DNA of 64,000 nucleotides from Streptomyces sp. NBC_01478 (GTDB lineage Bacteria; Actinomycetota; Actinomycetes; Streptomycetales; Streptomycetaceae): NCBI RefSeq assembly GCF_036227225.1, contig NZ_CP109444.1, positions 5,127,501 to 5,191,500 of the forward strand, read 5' to 3'. Shown piece by piece: positions 50,760 to 58,223 of this stretch (position 1 is its first letter; each line of letters starts with the position of its first letter). The notes under the pieces were generated by a model. It saw only the letters and a program-made list of their open reading frames with translations, ran no database searches and was not told where the DNA came from. The position numbers and the translations under genes were made by a program.

Positions 50760-51554
50760 ATGTCCCGGACCGGCCGCGCCAGAAGCCACCGGAGCAAGAA
50801 GAAGCGCATCACCCTCGCGCTGGCCCCCGTGGCCGCGCTCGCGGTGATCGTCCCGCTGATGAACCAGGCGAGTGCCGCCACCCCGTCCGAAGTGACCGCC
50901 GACTGTGCCGCGGACTCGGACAAACTGGCCAACTGCGAGTTCGTCGACGTCCAGTTCAAGGCGAACAGCCTCGGGTCCAACGAACGCGTCTCACCGGTGA
51001 GCGACAACTGCGGTTCCACGAGCACCGCGACGAAGACCTTCAACGTCAGTACGTCGGTGACGCGCACCCTCCAGGTCGAGGAGGGAACCGTCACCGAGGC
51101 CGGCACGAAACTCGGTAGCTCGCTCTTCGAAGTCGGCCTGGAATTCAGCACGTCGACCATCAACATCACGCGGGACGACAAGACGACCACCCTGGCGTTC
51201 AGCCGGACGGACACCGTGCAGGCGGACAGCACCGCCTTCTACATGTGGTCCGCCAAGCGCACCGATGTGAGCGGATTCCTGAAGGCCACGTACAAGGAGG
51301 CACAGGACGGCCAGACGGTGTTCTTCGCGCCGAGCGAGGGGGCGGCGACCGTGCACGTCTTCTATCCGCAGATCCTGAACAACGGAACGCCCGACGGGCG
51401 CCTTTGGCTGCGGAACGTGACATGCGGAACCGCCGCGGCCGACAGCACACTGAACTCGACGAAGGCCCTCCAGGACGAACAACCCGGATTCGGTGAGGGC
51501 GGCGCCGATGTCACCGATGTGGAAATTCCGCTGACGGAGATCCCGGCGCCCTGA
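50760..51554 (+). CDS. Secreted protein 2 of a related pair, aerolysin-like pattern
   Basis: 264 aa from the ATG at 50760, which follows AGGAG. The signal peptide (ITLALAPVAALAVIVPLM) is cut after QASA. The mature chain has LANCEFVDVQF, then long amphipathic Thr/Ser-rich strands (TATKTFNVSTSVTRTLQVEE, FEVGLEFSTSTINITRDDKT), a turn, and FYMWSAKRTDVSGFLKATY. Alternating polar/hydrophobic Thr-rich strands in the middle are typical of the insertion region of ETX/MTX2 beta-pore-forming toxins. It is 61 bp after its paralogue, so the two are likely co-expressed. Function is inference. Confidence 0.7.
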   Translation: MSRTGRARSHRSKKKRITLALAPVAALAVIVPLMNQASAATPSEVTADCAADSDKLANCEFVDVQFKANSLGSNERVSPVSDNCGSTSTATKTFNVSTSVTRTLQVEEGTVTEAGTKLGSSLFEVGLEFSTSTINITRDDKTTTLAFSRTDTVQADSTAFYMWSAKRTDVSGFLKATYKEAQDGQTVFFAPSEGAATVHVFYPQILNNGTPDGRLWLRNVTCGTAAADSTLNSTKALQDEQPGFGEGGADVTDVEIPLTEIPAP

Positions 51555-51575
51555 TCCGGCGCTCTTAGAAGGTTC

Positions 51576-52226
51576 TCAGGTGCGAAGCACGGGCGTGGTT
51601 CCCAGCCAGCGCAGAACCGCGTCCGTGCCGCTCCTGGCGTCGAGCTTGGCGTAGATGTTGCTGAGGTTGTTGCGGACGGTCTTCTCGCTCAGCCGTAGTC
51701 GCTGCCCGATCTGCCGTGCGCCCAGGCCGGTCGAGAGCAGCTCCATGATCTGCTGCTCGCGGGGCGAGAGCAGCGCGCGCAGCCGCTGCATCGTGTCGTC
51801 GGTCGCGGCCATCCGCCGGGCCCCCTCCCGCAGGGCGTCGCAGGCCGACGGGGAGAGGTAGGTGTGCCCGACGGTGGCCGCCACCATCGCCGAGGACATC
51901 ATCTCGGGGCAGTGGTCGCCCTCGACCAGATAGCCCGCCCCGGCCCGGAACACCTCGACCACCGCTTCGGTGTCCTGGCGCGGACTGACCACGAGCGTCG
52001 GGACGCTCTGGGCGCGGAGCACGTCCAGCAGCCCCGGAAAGGACACGGCCGGGTCCTCGCAGTGCAGCACGACGACGTCCGCGGTGGTCTCCGCCAGCCC
52101 GTCGTAGGGCGGGGAGACATGCAGGACACCGCTCACGTACGGATCGTCCGGGGGCGGCCAGTCCTTGTGCGGCCAGGTGCGGCCGGCGGAGGCCAGAGCG
52201 ACCACTAATCGCTGGGAGGATCGCAC
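51576..52226 (-). CDS. LuxR-type DNA-binding regulator with a degenerate receiver
   Basis: 216 aa from a GTG. Residues 1-135 have the rough strand/helix order of a receiver domain (ADVVVLHCEDPAVSFPGLLDVL, PTLVVSPRQDTEAVVEVFRAGAGYLVEGD). The DD pair and conserved Lys are missing, so phosphorylation is doubtful. The C-terminal helix-turn-helix is LSPREQQIMELLSTGLGARQIGQRLRLSEKTVRNNLSNIYAKL. It converges with the secreted-protein pair (21 bp between stops). A 2 x 21-bp direct repeat lies 66-107 bases upstream. Confidence 0.82.
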   Translation of the reverse strand: MRSSQRLVVALASAGRTWPHKDWPPPDDPYVSGVLHVSPPYDGLAETTADVVVLHCEDPAVSFPGLLDVLRAQSVPTLVVSPRQDTEAVVEVFRAGAGYLVEGDHCPEMMSSAMVAATVGHTYLSPSACDALREGARRMAATDDTMQRLRALLSPREQQIMELLSTGLGARQIGQRLRLSEKTVRNNLSNIYAKLDARSGTDAVLRWLGTTPVLRT

Positions 52227-52291
52227 GCGAGGGGTCCTTCCGCCGGAGCCATGACGTCCGTACGTCCATACATACGCGGCTCGGCGTGACC

Positions 52292-52333
52292 GTGTTCAAA
52301 CAGGCCGTGATCATGTTCAAACAGCATGTGATC
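52292..52333. repeat. Two tandem 21-bp repeats upstream of the LuxR-type gene
   Basis: Copies at 52292-52312 and 52313-52333 share [GA]TGTTCAAACAG and GTGATC with a 4-base variable middle. The 21-bp period equals two helical turns, so two protein molecules would bind on one face. The second copy reaches the stop codon of the LLM gene. Confidence 0.55.
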
Positions 52334-53255
52334 AGAGCAGCGGCCCCACCTCGGACCCGAACTCGCTTATCTGGTCGGTGAGTTCGGCGCGGTCGCGGCA
52401 GCGGAACCGCACCTGTATCTGGTCCACGCCCATCGCGCCGTAGGCCCGCAGCGACTCGGCGAGGACCTCGGGCGCGCCGGTGAGCGTGCGCCGCCCGACC
52501 TCCCACCCCGGTGCGCCGACGTACAGCGGCTCGGTGATGGCCCCGAACACGAACGGCTCCTGGATGGACGCCTCTTCGCGCAGTCGCCGGATCCGCTCGA
52601 TCTGCGCGGGGAGCTTCGCGCGCGGGTCGCCCTGCGGGAGCCAGCCGTCGCCCTTGAGCGCGGCCCGGCGTACGGCGGCGGGCGACGACCCGCCGACCCA
52701 GAGCGGGACGTGTTCTTGCGCGGGACGGGGCCGCTGCCCGAGCCCCTCGAAGTCGTACAACTTGCCGTGGTGCTCGGGGAATTCGTCGGGGCCGAGGGCG
52801 GCGCGCAAGGCGTCGATCGACTCGTCGAGGACGGGCCCGCGGCGCTCGAAGTCGACCCCGAGCGCCTCGAACTCCTCCTGTACGTGCCCGGCGCCGACCC
52901 CGAGGAGCAGCCGGCCCCCGCTCAGGTGGTCGAGGGTGGCGTACTGCTTGGCGCTGATCAGGGGGTGGCGCAGGCCCACGACCGCGACATGGCTGAGGAG
53001 TTGGACGTGTTCGGTGACCCCCGCGAGGTAGGAGAGGGTGGCGACGGGGTCGTACCAGATCGTGCTCATGGCGGCGGCGAGGCGGCGCGGGACGCCCACG
53101 TGGTCGCAGCTCGCGATGTAGCCGAAGCCGGACCGGTCGGCGGCCCTGGCTATCTCCACGAGGTCGGCGGGGCCCGCGTCGGCCTCCCAGGGTTCGGCGT
53201 AGATGGTGCTCTGGGACTGGACGGGCAGTTGGATGCCGTAGACGAGGCCGCTCAT
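52332..53255 (-). CDS. LLM-class oxidoreductase, F420-dependent type
   Basis: 307 aa. GIQLPVQSQSTIYAEPWEAD at the start, ADRSGFGYIASCDHVGVPRRL, LLSHVAVVGLRHPLISAKQYATLDHLSGGRLLLGVGAGHVQEEFEALGVDFERRG, and VPLWVGGSSPAAVRRAALKGDGW. The GRLLLGVGAG-H/W pattern with a nonprolyl cis-peptide region is usual for F420-dependent LLM enzymes. The ATG at 53255 overlaps the amidohydrolase stop (ATGA), so the two are coupled behind the operator at 54517. It probably reduces or oxidises a pathway intermediate with F420. Confidence 0.87.
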   Translation of the reverse strand: MSGLVYGIQLPVQSQSTIYAEPWEADAGPADLVEIARAADRSGFGYIASCDHVGVPRRLAAAMSTIWYDPVATLSYLAGVTEHVQLLSHVAVVGLRHPLISAKQYATLDHLSGGRLLLGVGAGHVQEEFEALGVDFERRGPVLDESIDALRAALGPDEFPEHHGKLYDFEGLGQRPRPAQEHVPLWVGGSSPAAVRRAALKGDGWLPQGDPRAKLPAQIERIRRLREEASIQEPFVFGAITEPLYVGAPGWEVGRRTLTGAPEVLAESLRAYGAMGVDQIQVRFRCRDRAELTDQISEFGSEVGPLL

Positions 53256-54496
53256 GCGGACGCTTCCCACAGGCCGTCCGGTGTCAGGCCCAGCAGGTCG
53301 ATCGCGTTGCCCCTTACGATCCGCTCGACCACGTCCGGTGCCAGGTGCCCCATCTGTGCCTCGCCGACCTCGCGGGACTTGGGCCATGTCGAGTCCGAGT
53401 GGGGGTAGTCGGTCTCGTACAGCACATTGCCGACGCCGATGGCGTCCAGGTTGCGCAGCCCGAACGCGTCGTCGAAGAAGCAGCCGTAGACGTGCTCGGT
53501 GAACAGTTCCGACGGCGGGCGGTGGACCTTGTCGGCGACGCCGCCCCAGGCGCGGTTCTCCTCCCAGACCACGTCGGCGCGCTCCAGGATGTAGGGGATC
53601 CAGCCGATCTGGCCCTCGGCGTACATGACTTTGAGCTCGGGGAAGCGTTCGAACTTGCCGCTCATCAGCCAATCCACCATGGAATAGCAGCAGTTGGCGA
53701 AGGTGATCGTGGAGCCGACGGCCGGCGGGGCGTCCGCCGAGGTGGAGGGCATCCGGCTGCTGGAGCCGATGTGCATGGCGATGACGGTCTGGGTCTCGGC
53801 GCAGGCGGCGAGGAACGGGTCCCAGTCGTCGGTGTGGATGGAGGGCAGGCCGAGGTGCGGGGGTATCTCGGAGAAGGCGACGGCGCGGGTGCCGCGGGCC
53901 GCGTTGCGGCGGACCTCCGCGGCGGCCAACTCCGGGTCCCAGAGCGGGATGAGGGGGAGCGGTATGAGGCGGCCGTGCGCGTCGGGGCCGCACCACTCCT
54001 CCACCATCCAGTCGTTGTAGGCGCGGACGCAGAGGAGGCCGAGTTCGCGGTCGGCGGCCTCGGTGAAGGTCTGGCCGCAGAAGCGCGGGAAGGTGGGGAA
54101 ACAGAGCGCGGACTGGACGTGGTTGACGTCCATGTCGGCGAGCCGGGCCGGGACGTCGAAGGAGCCCGGACGCATCTGCTCGTAAGTGATGACTTCGAGC
54201 TTGATCTCGTCCCTGCTGTAGCCGACGGCGGTGTCGAGGCGGGTGAGGGGGCGGTGCAGGTCCTCGTAGACCCACCAGTCGCCGATGGGTCCGTCGTCGC
54301 CGGGCTCGCCCATGACGGGCTTGAACCGGCCGCCCAGGAAGGTCATTTCCTTCAGTGGCGCGCGGACCACACGGGGGCCGGTGTCCAGGTACTTCTTGGG
54401 CAGCCGGTGCTGCCAGACGTCGGCGGGCTCCACGGTGTGGTCGTCGACGGAGATGATCGGCGGAAGGGGGGTCGGGGCGGTGGTCTGGGTGTCCAT
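53252..54496 (-). CDS. Amidohydrolase-2 family hydrolase/decarboxylase
   Basis: 414 aa from the ATG at 54496; a GTG at 54505 is in frame and neither has a clear ribosome-binding site. The N-terminal metal motif is altered: PPIISVDDHTVEPADVWQHRLP carries a D-D-H rather than the usual D-x-H-x-H. Later motifs are IAMHIGSSSRMP (His), WIPYILERADVVWEENR and YETDYPHSDSTWP (Asp-His). This is the ACMSD-like branch, whose members hydrolyse or decarboxylate cyclic acids. It lies 21 bases downstream of an operator copy and is coupled to the LLM gene. Confidence 0.86.
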   Translation of the reverse strand: MDTQTTAPTPLPPIISVDDHTVEPADVWQHRLPKKYLDTGPRVVRAPLKEMTFLGGRFKPVMGEPGDDGPIGDWWVYEDLHRPLTRLDTAVGYSRDEIKLEVITYEQMRPGSFDVPARLADMDVNHVQSALCFPTFPRFCGQTFTEAADRELGLLCVRAYNDWMVEEWCGPDAHGRLIPLPLIPLWDPELAAAEVRRNAARGTRAVAFSEIPPHLGLPSIHTDDWDPFLAACAETQTVIAMHIGSSSRMPSTSADAPPAVGSTITFANCCYSMVDWLMSGKFERFPELKVMYAEGQIGWIPYILERADVVWEENRAWGGVADKVHRPPSELFTEHVYGCFFDDAFGLRNLDAIGVGNVLYETDYPHSDSTWPKSREVGEAQMGHLAPDVVERIVRGNAIDLLGLTPDGLWEASA

Positions 54497-54516
54497 GGCG
54501 CTCACGGTAGCGCCGA

Positions 54517-54533
54517 TCTGACGACCCGTCAGC
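54517..54533. promoter_or_regulatory. Operator, site 4
   Basis: TCTGACG-ACC-CGTCAGC, with a perfect left arm and 6 of 7 positions in the right arm. It lies 21 bases upstream of the amidohydrolase ATG, so a bound repressor would cover the promoter. Confidence 0.78.
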
Positions 54534-54706
54534 TACCTTGATACGGGTACGGGATGCTCGGTTGTGTGCGGAACTGTGCGGAGGCCGTGTGAGAGCCTTG
54601 TGATATCCCGCGCGGCCACCTGTGAGCGGTGTCTCCCAGAGCTGACGCATCCGCTGCGGACAAGGCAAACTGTCGTAGTTATCAGGCTTGCCTAGGGGGA
54701 ACGGCG

Positions 54707-57667
54707 ATGGACGGTGGACCGCGAGTACCGGAGCAGCGGCGCCCTGCCTCCGGCTCGGAAGAGTCGACGGCACTGCGGTTCGACGTGCTCGGTCCGGTAC
54801 GTGCCTGGCGGGGCACCGTCTCGCTGCCCACGGGCTCTCCTCAGCAACGCGCCCTGCTGGCCGCGCTGTTGCTGCGCGAGGGCCGGACGGCGACCGCCGG
54901 CGAGCTGATCGACGCCCTGTGGGGTGACGACCCTCCGCCGCAGGCGCTGGCCGCGGTGCGCACCTACGCGTCCCGGCTGCGCAAGACGCTGGACGCCGCC
55001 GAGATCCTGGTCAGCGAGTCGGGCGGATACGCCGTACGCGGCCTGCCCGAGGGCGCGTTGGACGCGGCGGTGGCCCAGGACCTGGCGAACGAGGCGGACA
55101 AGGCGAAGTCCGCGGGTGATGTGCGTCACGCGCGGGACCTGCTGGCGCGGGCGCTGGCGCTGTGGGACGGGGAGGCACTGGCCGGGCTGCCGGGTCCGTA
55201 CGCGGAGACGCAGCGGGTCCGCCTGGAGGAGTGGCGGCTCCAACTCCTGGAGTCCCGGCTGGACATGGACCTGGAGCAGGGCTGCCACGCGGAGGCGGTG
55301 AGCGAGCTGACGGCGCTCACGGCGGCCCACCCGCTGTGGGAACGGTTCCGTGAACTGCTGATGCTCGCGCTGTACCGCTCCGGCCGCCAGGCGGAGGCCC
55401 TCGCGGTGTACGCGGACACCCGGCGGCTGCTCGCGGACGAGCTGGGCGTGGACCCGCGCCCCGGCCTGCGCGAACTCCAGCAGCGCATCCTCCAGGCCGA
55501 CCCGGGCCTCGCCGAACCCTCCGCACCCGCACCGGAGACGACCCCGGCACCGCTGCGCCCCCACCAACTCCCGGCGACGGTCCCGGACTTCACCGGCCGC
55601 GTGTCCTTCGTATCGGAACTGAGCGAGGTGCTGGCCTCGGCCGAGGGCCGCGTGATGGCGGTGTCGGCACTGGCCGGCATCGGCGGCGTCGGCAAGACGA
55701 CCCTCGCGGTGCACGTGGCCCACCAGGCCCGGTCCGCCTTCCCCGACGGGCAGTTGTACGTCGATCTCCAGGGCGCGGGCTCCCGCGCGGCGGAACCGGA
55801 GACCGTACTCGGCGCGTTCCTGCGGGCGTTGGGCACGGCGGACGCCGCGATACCGGACTCCCTGGAGGAACGCTCGGCGCTGTACCGGTCGGTGCTCGAC
55901 GGCCGCCGCGTGCTGGTGCTGCTGGACAACGCGCGGGACGCGGCCCAGGTACGGCCCCTGCTGCCCGGCACCGAGGGCTGCGCGGCGCTGGTCACCTCCC
56001 GGGTGCGGATGGTGGACCTGGCGGGAGCCCATCTCATCGACCTCGATGTGATGTCCCCCGAGGAGGCCCTCCAGCTCTTCACGCGGATCGTGGGCGCCGA
56101 ACGGGTCGCGGCCGAACGGGAATCCGCCCTCGACGTCGTCGCCGCGTGCGGCTTCCTGCCGCTGGCGATCCGGATCGCGGCCTCCCGGCTGGCGGCCCGG
56201 CGCACCTGGACGGTCTCGGTGCTCGCCGCCAAACTGGCCGACGAACGGCGGCGGTTGGACGAACTGCAGGCCGGCGACCTCGCCGTGAAGGCCACATTCG
56301 AGCTGGGCTACGGCCAGTTGGAGCCGGCGCAGGCACGGGCGTTCCGCCTGCTGGGCCTCGCCGACGGCCCTGACATCTCCCTCGCGGCCGCCGCGGCGAT
56401 GCTGAATCTTCCGGTGGAGGAGACAGAGGACCTGCTGGAGTCCCTCGTGGACACCTCACTTGTCGAATCGGCGGCGCCCGGACGCTACCGGTACCACGAT
56501 CTGGTGCGGCTCTACGCGCGTGCGTGCGCCGAGCGCGACGAGCGGTCGCCGGACGAACCGGCCGCCGCCGTCTCGCGGTTGCTGGACTTCTACCTGGCCA
56601 CCGTCTCGGGCGTCTACCTCATCGAGCGCCCCGGCGACCGGCTGGTGGACCACCTGGAGCACACCGACCATCCGGGGCTCGTGTTCTCGGACCGGCACAC
56701 CGCGCAGGACTGGCTGTACGCCGAGGCCGTCTCCCTGCTGGCCTGCGTCCGCCAGGCCGCGCGGGCGGGGACACTCCGGCGGGCCGTGGACGTCCTGTGG
56801 GCGGCGGTCGACCTGGCCGAGTCGGGCACCAACTCCAAGGAGTACGAGGCCGTCGCCGAACTCCTGCGCAACACGGCGCGGAAGGTCGCGGATCCGCGGA
56901 CGGAGGCGCGGGCGCTGACGCTGCTCGCCTTCGTGCACCACATCTCCGGCTCCCGGTTCGACGTGGCGCTCCAGGAGGCCGAGCAGGCAACGGAGTTGGC
57001 CGCGCTGGCCGCCGATCCGCTCACCGGCTGCTGGTCCTCCAACATCAGCGGAGTGGTCGCGCTCTACCAGAACCGGCACGACGAGGGCGCCGCCCACTTC
57101 ACCCGCGCCATCGAGAGCTTCCGCGCCCTCGGGGACCGCCCCGGCGAGGCGAGCGCCCTGTGCAACCTCTCGCGCATCCACCTCGCCACCTCGCGCACGG
57201 CGAGCGCGGTGGCGCTGGCCCAGCAGGGCACGGCGATGTACGACGACATGGGGCACGATCTGCGGGGTGCCAACGGCCGGTACGCGCTGGGTCTCGCGCT
57301 CACGCAGAGCGGCCAGTTGGCCGAGGCGACCGAGTGCCTCAACCAGGCGCTCCAGGTGTTCCGGGACAGCCGGCAGCGCCTGTGGGAGGGCATGACCCTG
57401 TTCCGGCTCGCCGAACTCGACCTGGCGGCCCGGCGGCCCGCCCAGGCCGCGGTCAACGCCGAGGCGGCCCTGACGCTGCTGCGCGGCATCGGCGGCGAGT
57501 GGCGGCGCGGCAACGTGCTCACCGTGCTGGGGCGCGGTCTCAACGGCATCGGGCAGCCCGGGCGCGCGCAGGTGTGCTGGCGCGAGGCCCTCGACCTCTT
57601 CGAGTCGCTGGGAGCGCCGGAGGCGGACGAGGTCAGGGGCCTGCTGGCACCGTCGGCCGCGGCCTGA
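54707..57667 (+). CDS. AfsR/SARP-family regulator with NB-ARC ATPase and TPR domains
   Basis: 986 aa from the ATG at 54707 (AGGGGGAA upstream); the frame opens at 54629. Domains in order: OmpR-like winged helix at residues 20-100 (LRFDVLGPVRAW, AGELIDALWGDDPP), the bacterial transcriptional activator domain at 105-255 ending ELGVDPRPGLRELQQRIL, the NB-ARC ATPase with Walker A GIGGVGKTTLA at about 324 and VLVLLDNARDAAQVRPLLPG as Walker B region, and TPR repeats from about 740 to the end. Such regulators switch on secondary metabolism after a signal binds the TPR/STAND part. The next gene on this strand encodes a small repeat peptide. Confidence 0.92.
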   Translation: MDGGPRVPEQRRPASGSEESTALRFDVLGPVRAWRGTVSLPTGSPQQRALLAALLLREGRTATAGELIDALWGDDPPPQALAAVRTYASRLRKTLDAAEILVSESGGYAVRGLPEGALDAAVAQDLANEADKAKSAGDVRHARDLLARALALWDGEALAGLPGPYAETQRVRLEEWRLQLLESRLDMDLEQGCHAEAVSELTALTAAHPLWERFRELLMLALYRSGRQAEALAVYADTRRLLADELGVDPRPGLRELQQRILQADPGLAEPSAPAPETTPAPLRPHQLPATVPDFTGRVSFVSELSEVLASAEGRVMAVSALAGIGGVGKTTLAVHVAHQARSAFPDGQLYVDLQGAGSRAAEPETVLGAFLRALGTADAAIPDSLEERSALYRSVLDGRRVLVLLDNARDAAQVRPLLPGTEGCAALVTSRVRMVDLAGAHLIDLDVMSPEEALQLFTRIVGAERVAAERESALDVVAACGFLPLAIRIAASRLAARRTWTVSVLAAKLADERRRLDELQAGDLAVKATFELGYGQLEPAQARAFRLLGLADGPDISLAAAAAMLNLPVEETEDLLESLVDTSLVESAAPGRYRYHDLVRLYARACAERDERSPDEPAAAVSRLLDFYLATVSGVYLIERPGDRLVDHLEHTDHPGLVFSDRHTAQDWLYAEAVSLLACVRQAARAGTLRRAVDVLWAAVDLAESGTNSKEYEAVAELLRNTARKVADPRTEARALTLLAFVHHISGSRFDVALQEAEQATELAALAADPLTGCWSSNISGVVALYQNRHDEGAAHFTRAIESFRALGDRPGEASALCNLSRIHLATSRTASAVALAQQGTAMYDDMGHDLRGANGRYALGLALTQSGQLAEATECLNQALQVFRDSRQRLWEGMTLFRLAELDLAARRPAQAAVNAEAALTLLRGIGGEWRRGNVLTVLGRGLNGIGQPGRAQVCWREALDLFESLGAPEADEVRGLLAPSAAA

Positions 57668-57686
57668 CACGGACGGATCCACCATC

Positions 57687-57704
57687 GGATCCGGCGCCGG
57701 ATCC
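57687..57704. terminator. Perfect 18-bp palindrome after the SARP gene
   Basis: GGATCCGGCGCCGGATCC is its own reverse complement. It is flanked by further GGATCC and TGATCC copies (57675, 57713). A terminator role 20 bases after the stop is likely, although an operator is possible. Confidence 0.5.
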
Positions 57705-57842
57705 AGCGCCTGATCCACCGCCTCGACACGGGCGTTCATCGTTCGTTTATCGCGGTCCGCCACTCTCGTCTGTGTCGGGCCGTCGCGTCGGGGGGCAGAC
57801 GGAACGGCGAACGGCCGGAGCTCTATGGTGAACCGGCCTCAA

Positions 57843-57884
57843 GGATCCGTCCGGCAGTTCTCGGGGGAGTTGCCGGGCGGATCC
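57843..57884 (+). promoter_or_regulatory. Hairpin in the leader of the repeat-peptide gene
   Basis: GGATCCGTCCGGCA pairs with TGCCGGGCGGATCC (13 of 14 pairs, 14-base loop), 37 bases before the peptide ATG. It may be a structured leader, or an operator for the neighbouring SARP. Confidence 0.5.
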
Positions 57885-57920
57885 AGCCCAATCACCGCAC
57901 GTAACAGGGGAGCCAGTGAC

Positions 57921-58115
57921 ATGAGCGACGACAACAGCACCGACAACGTCCACGCCACGGACGAGCCCGTCGTGACGCCGGACAACGTGCACGCCACGAT
58001 CGGACCCGTCACCGTGAAGAACGTCCACGCCACGGGCGAGCCGATCACCGCGGTCCTCGACGAGGAGACGGACGCGTCGACGGACAACGTGCACGCCACG
58101 GGCGAGCCGGTCTGA
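57921..58115 (+). CDS. 64-residue peptide with four NVHAT repeats
   Basis: Starts at the ATG at 57921 with AGGGGAG ten bases upstream. The sequence is four imperfect copies of D/K-NVHAT-x-x-P-[VI]: NVHATDEPV, NVHATIGPV, NVHATGEPI and NVHATGEPV, joined by acidic linkers. No signal peptide, membrane segment or cysteine is present; net charge is strongly negative. It has its own hairpin terminator at 58135. I recall other small Streptomyces peptides with repeated D-N-x-H-A motifs but no function for them. The SARP/NB-ARC/TPR gene just upstream makes a signalling-peptide role worth testing. A multi-core RiPP precursor is the other option, but no modifying enzyme is adjacent. Confidence 0.75.
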   Translation: MSDDNSTDNVHATDEPVVTPDNVHATIGPVTVKNVHATGEPITAVLDEETDASTDNVHATGEPV

Positions 58116-58134
58116 CAGCTCCACCGCACGGGGG

Positions 58135-58174
58135 ATCGGCCGCGGCAGCTCTGGGGGGAGCTGTCGCGGCCGAT
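58135..58174. terminator. Hairpin terminator after the repeat-peptide gene
   Basis: 17-bp stem (58135-58151 with 58158-58174, one G-U pair) and a 6-base loop TGGGGG. It separates the peptide gene from the convergent CoA ligase and can serve both strands. Confidence 0.82.
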
Positions 58175-58223
58175 GTGTGTCCGGGGGCCGTTGTGTGTCC
58201 GGGGCGCCGATGTGTGCCCGGGG

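Noticed and set aside
57668..57920. Riboswitch in the leader of the repeat-peptide gene
   Set aside because: The hairpins there are simple inverted repeats; I see no conserved core of a known riboswitch class.
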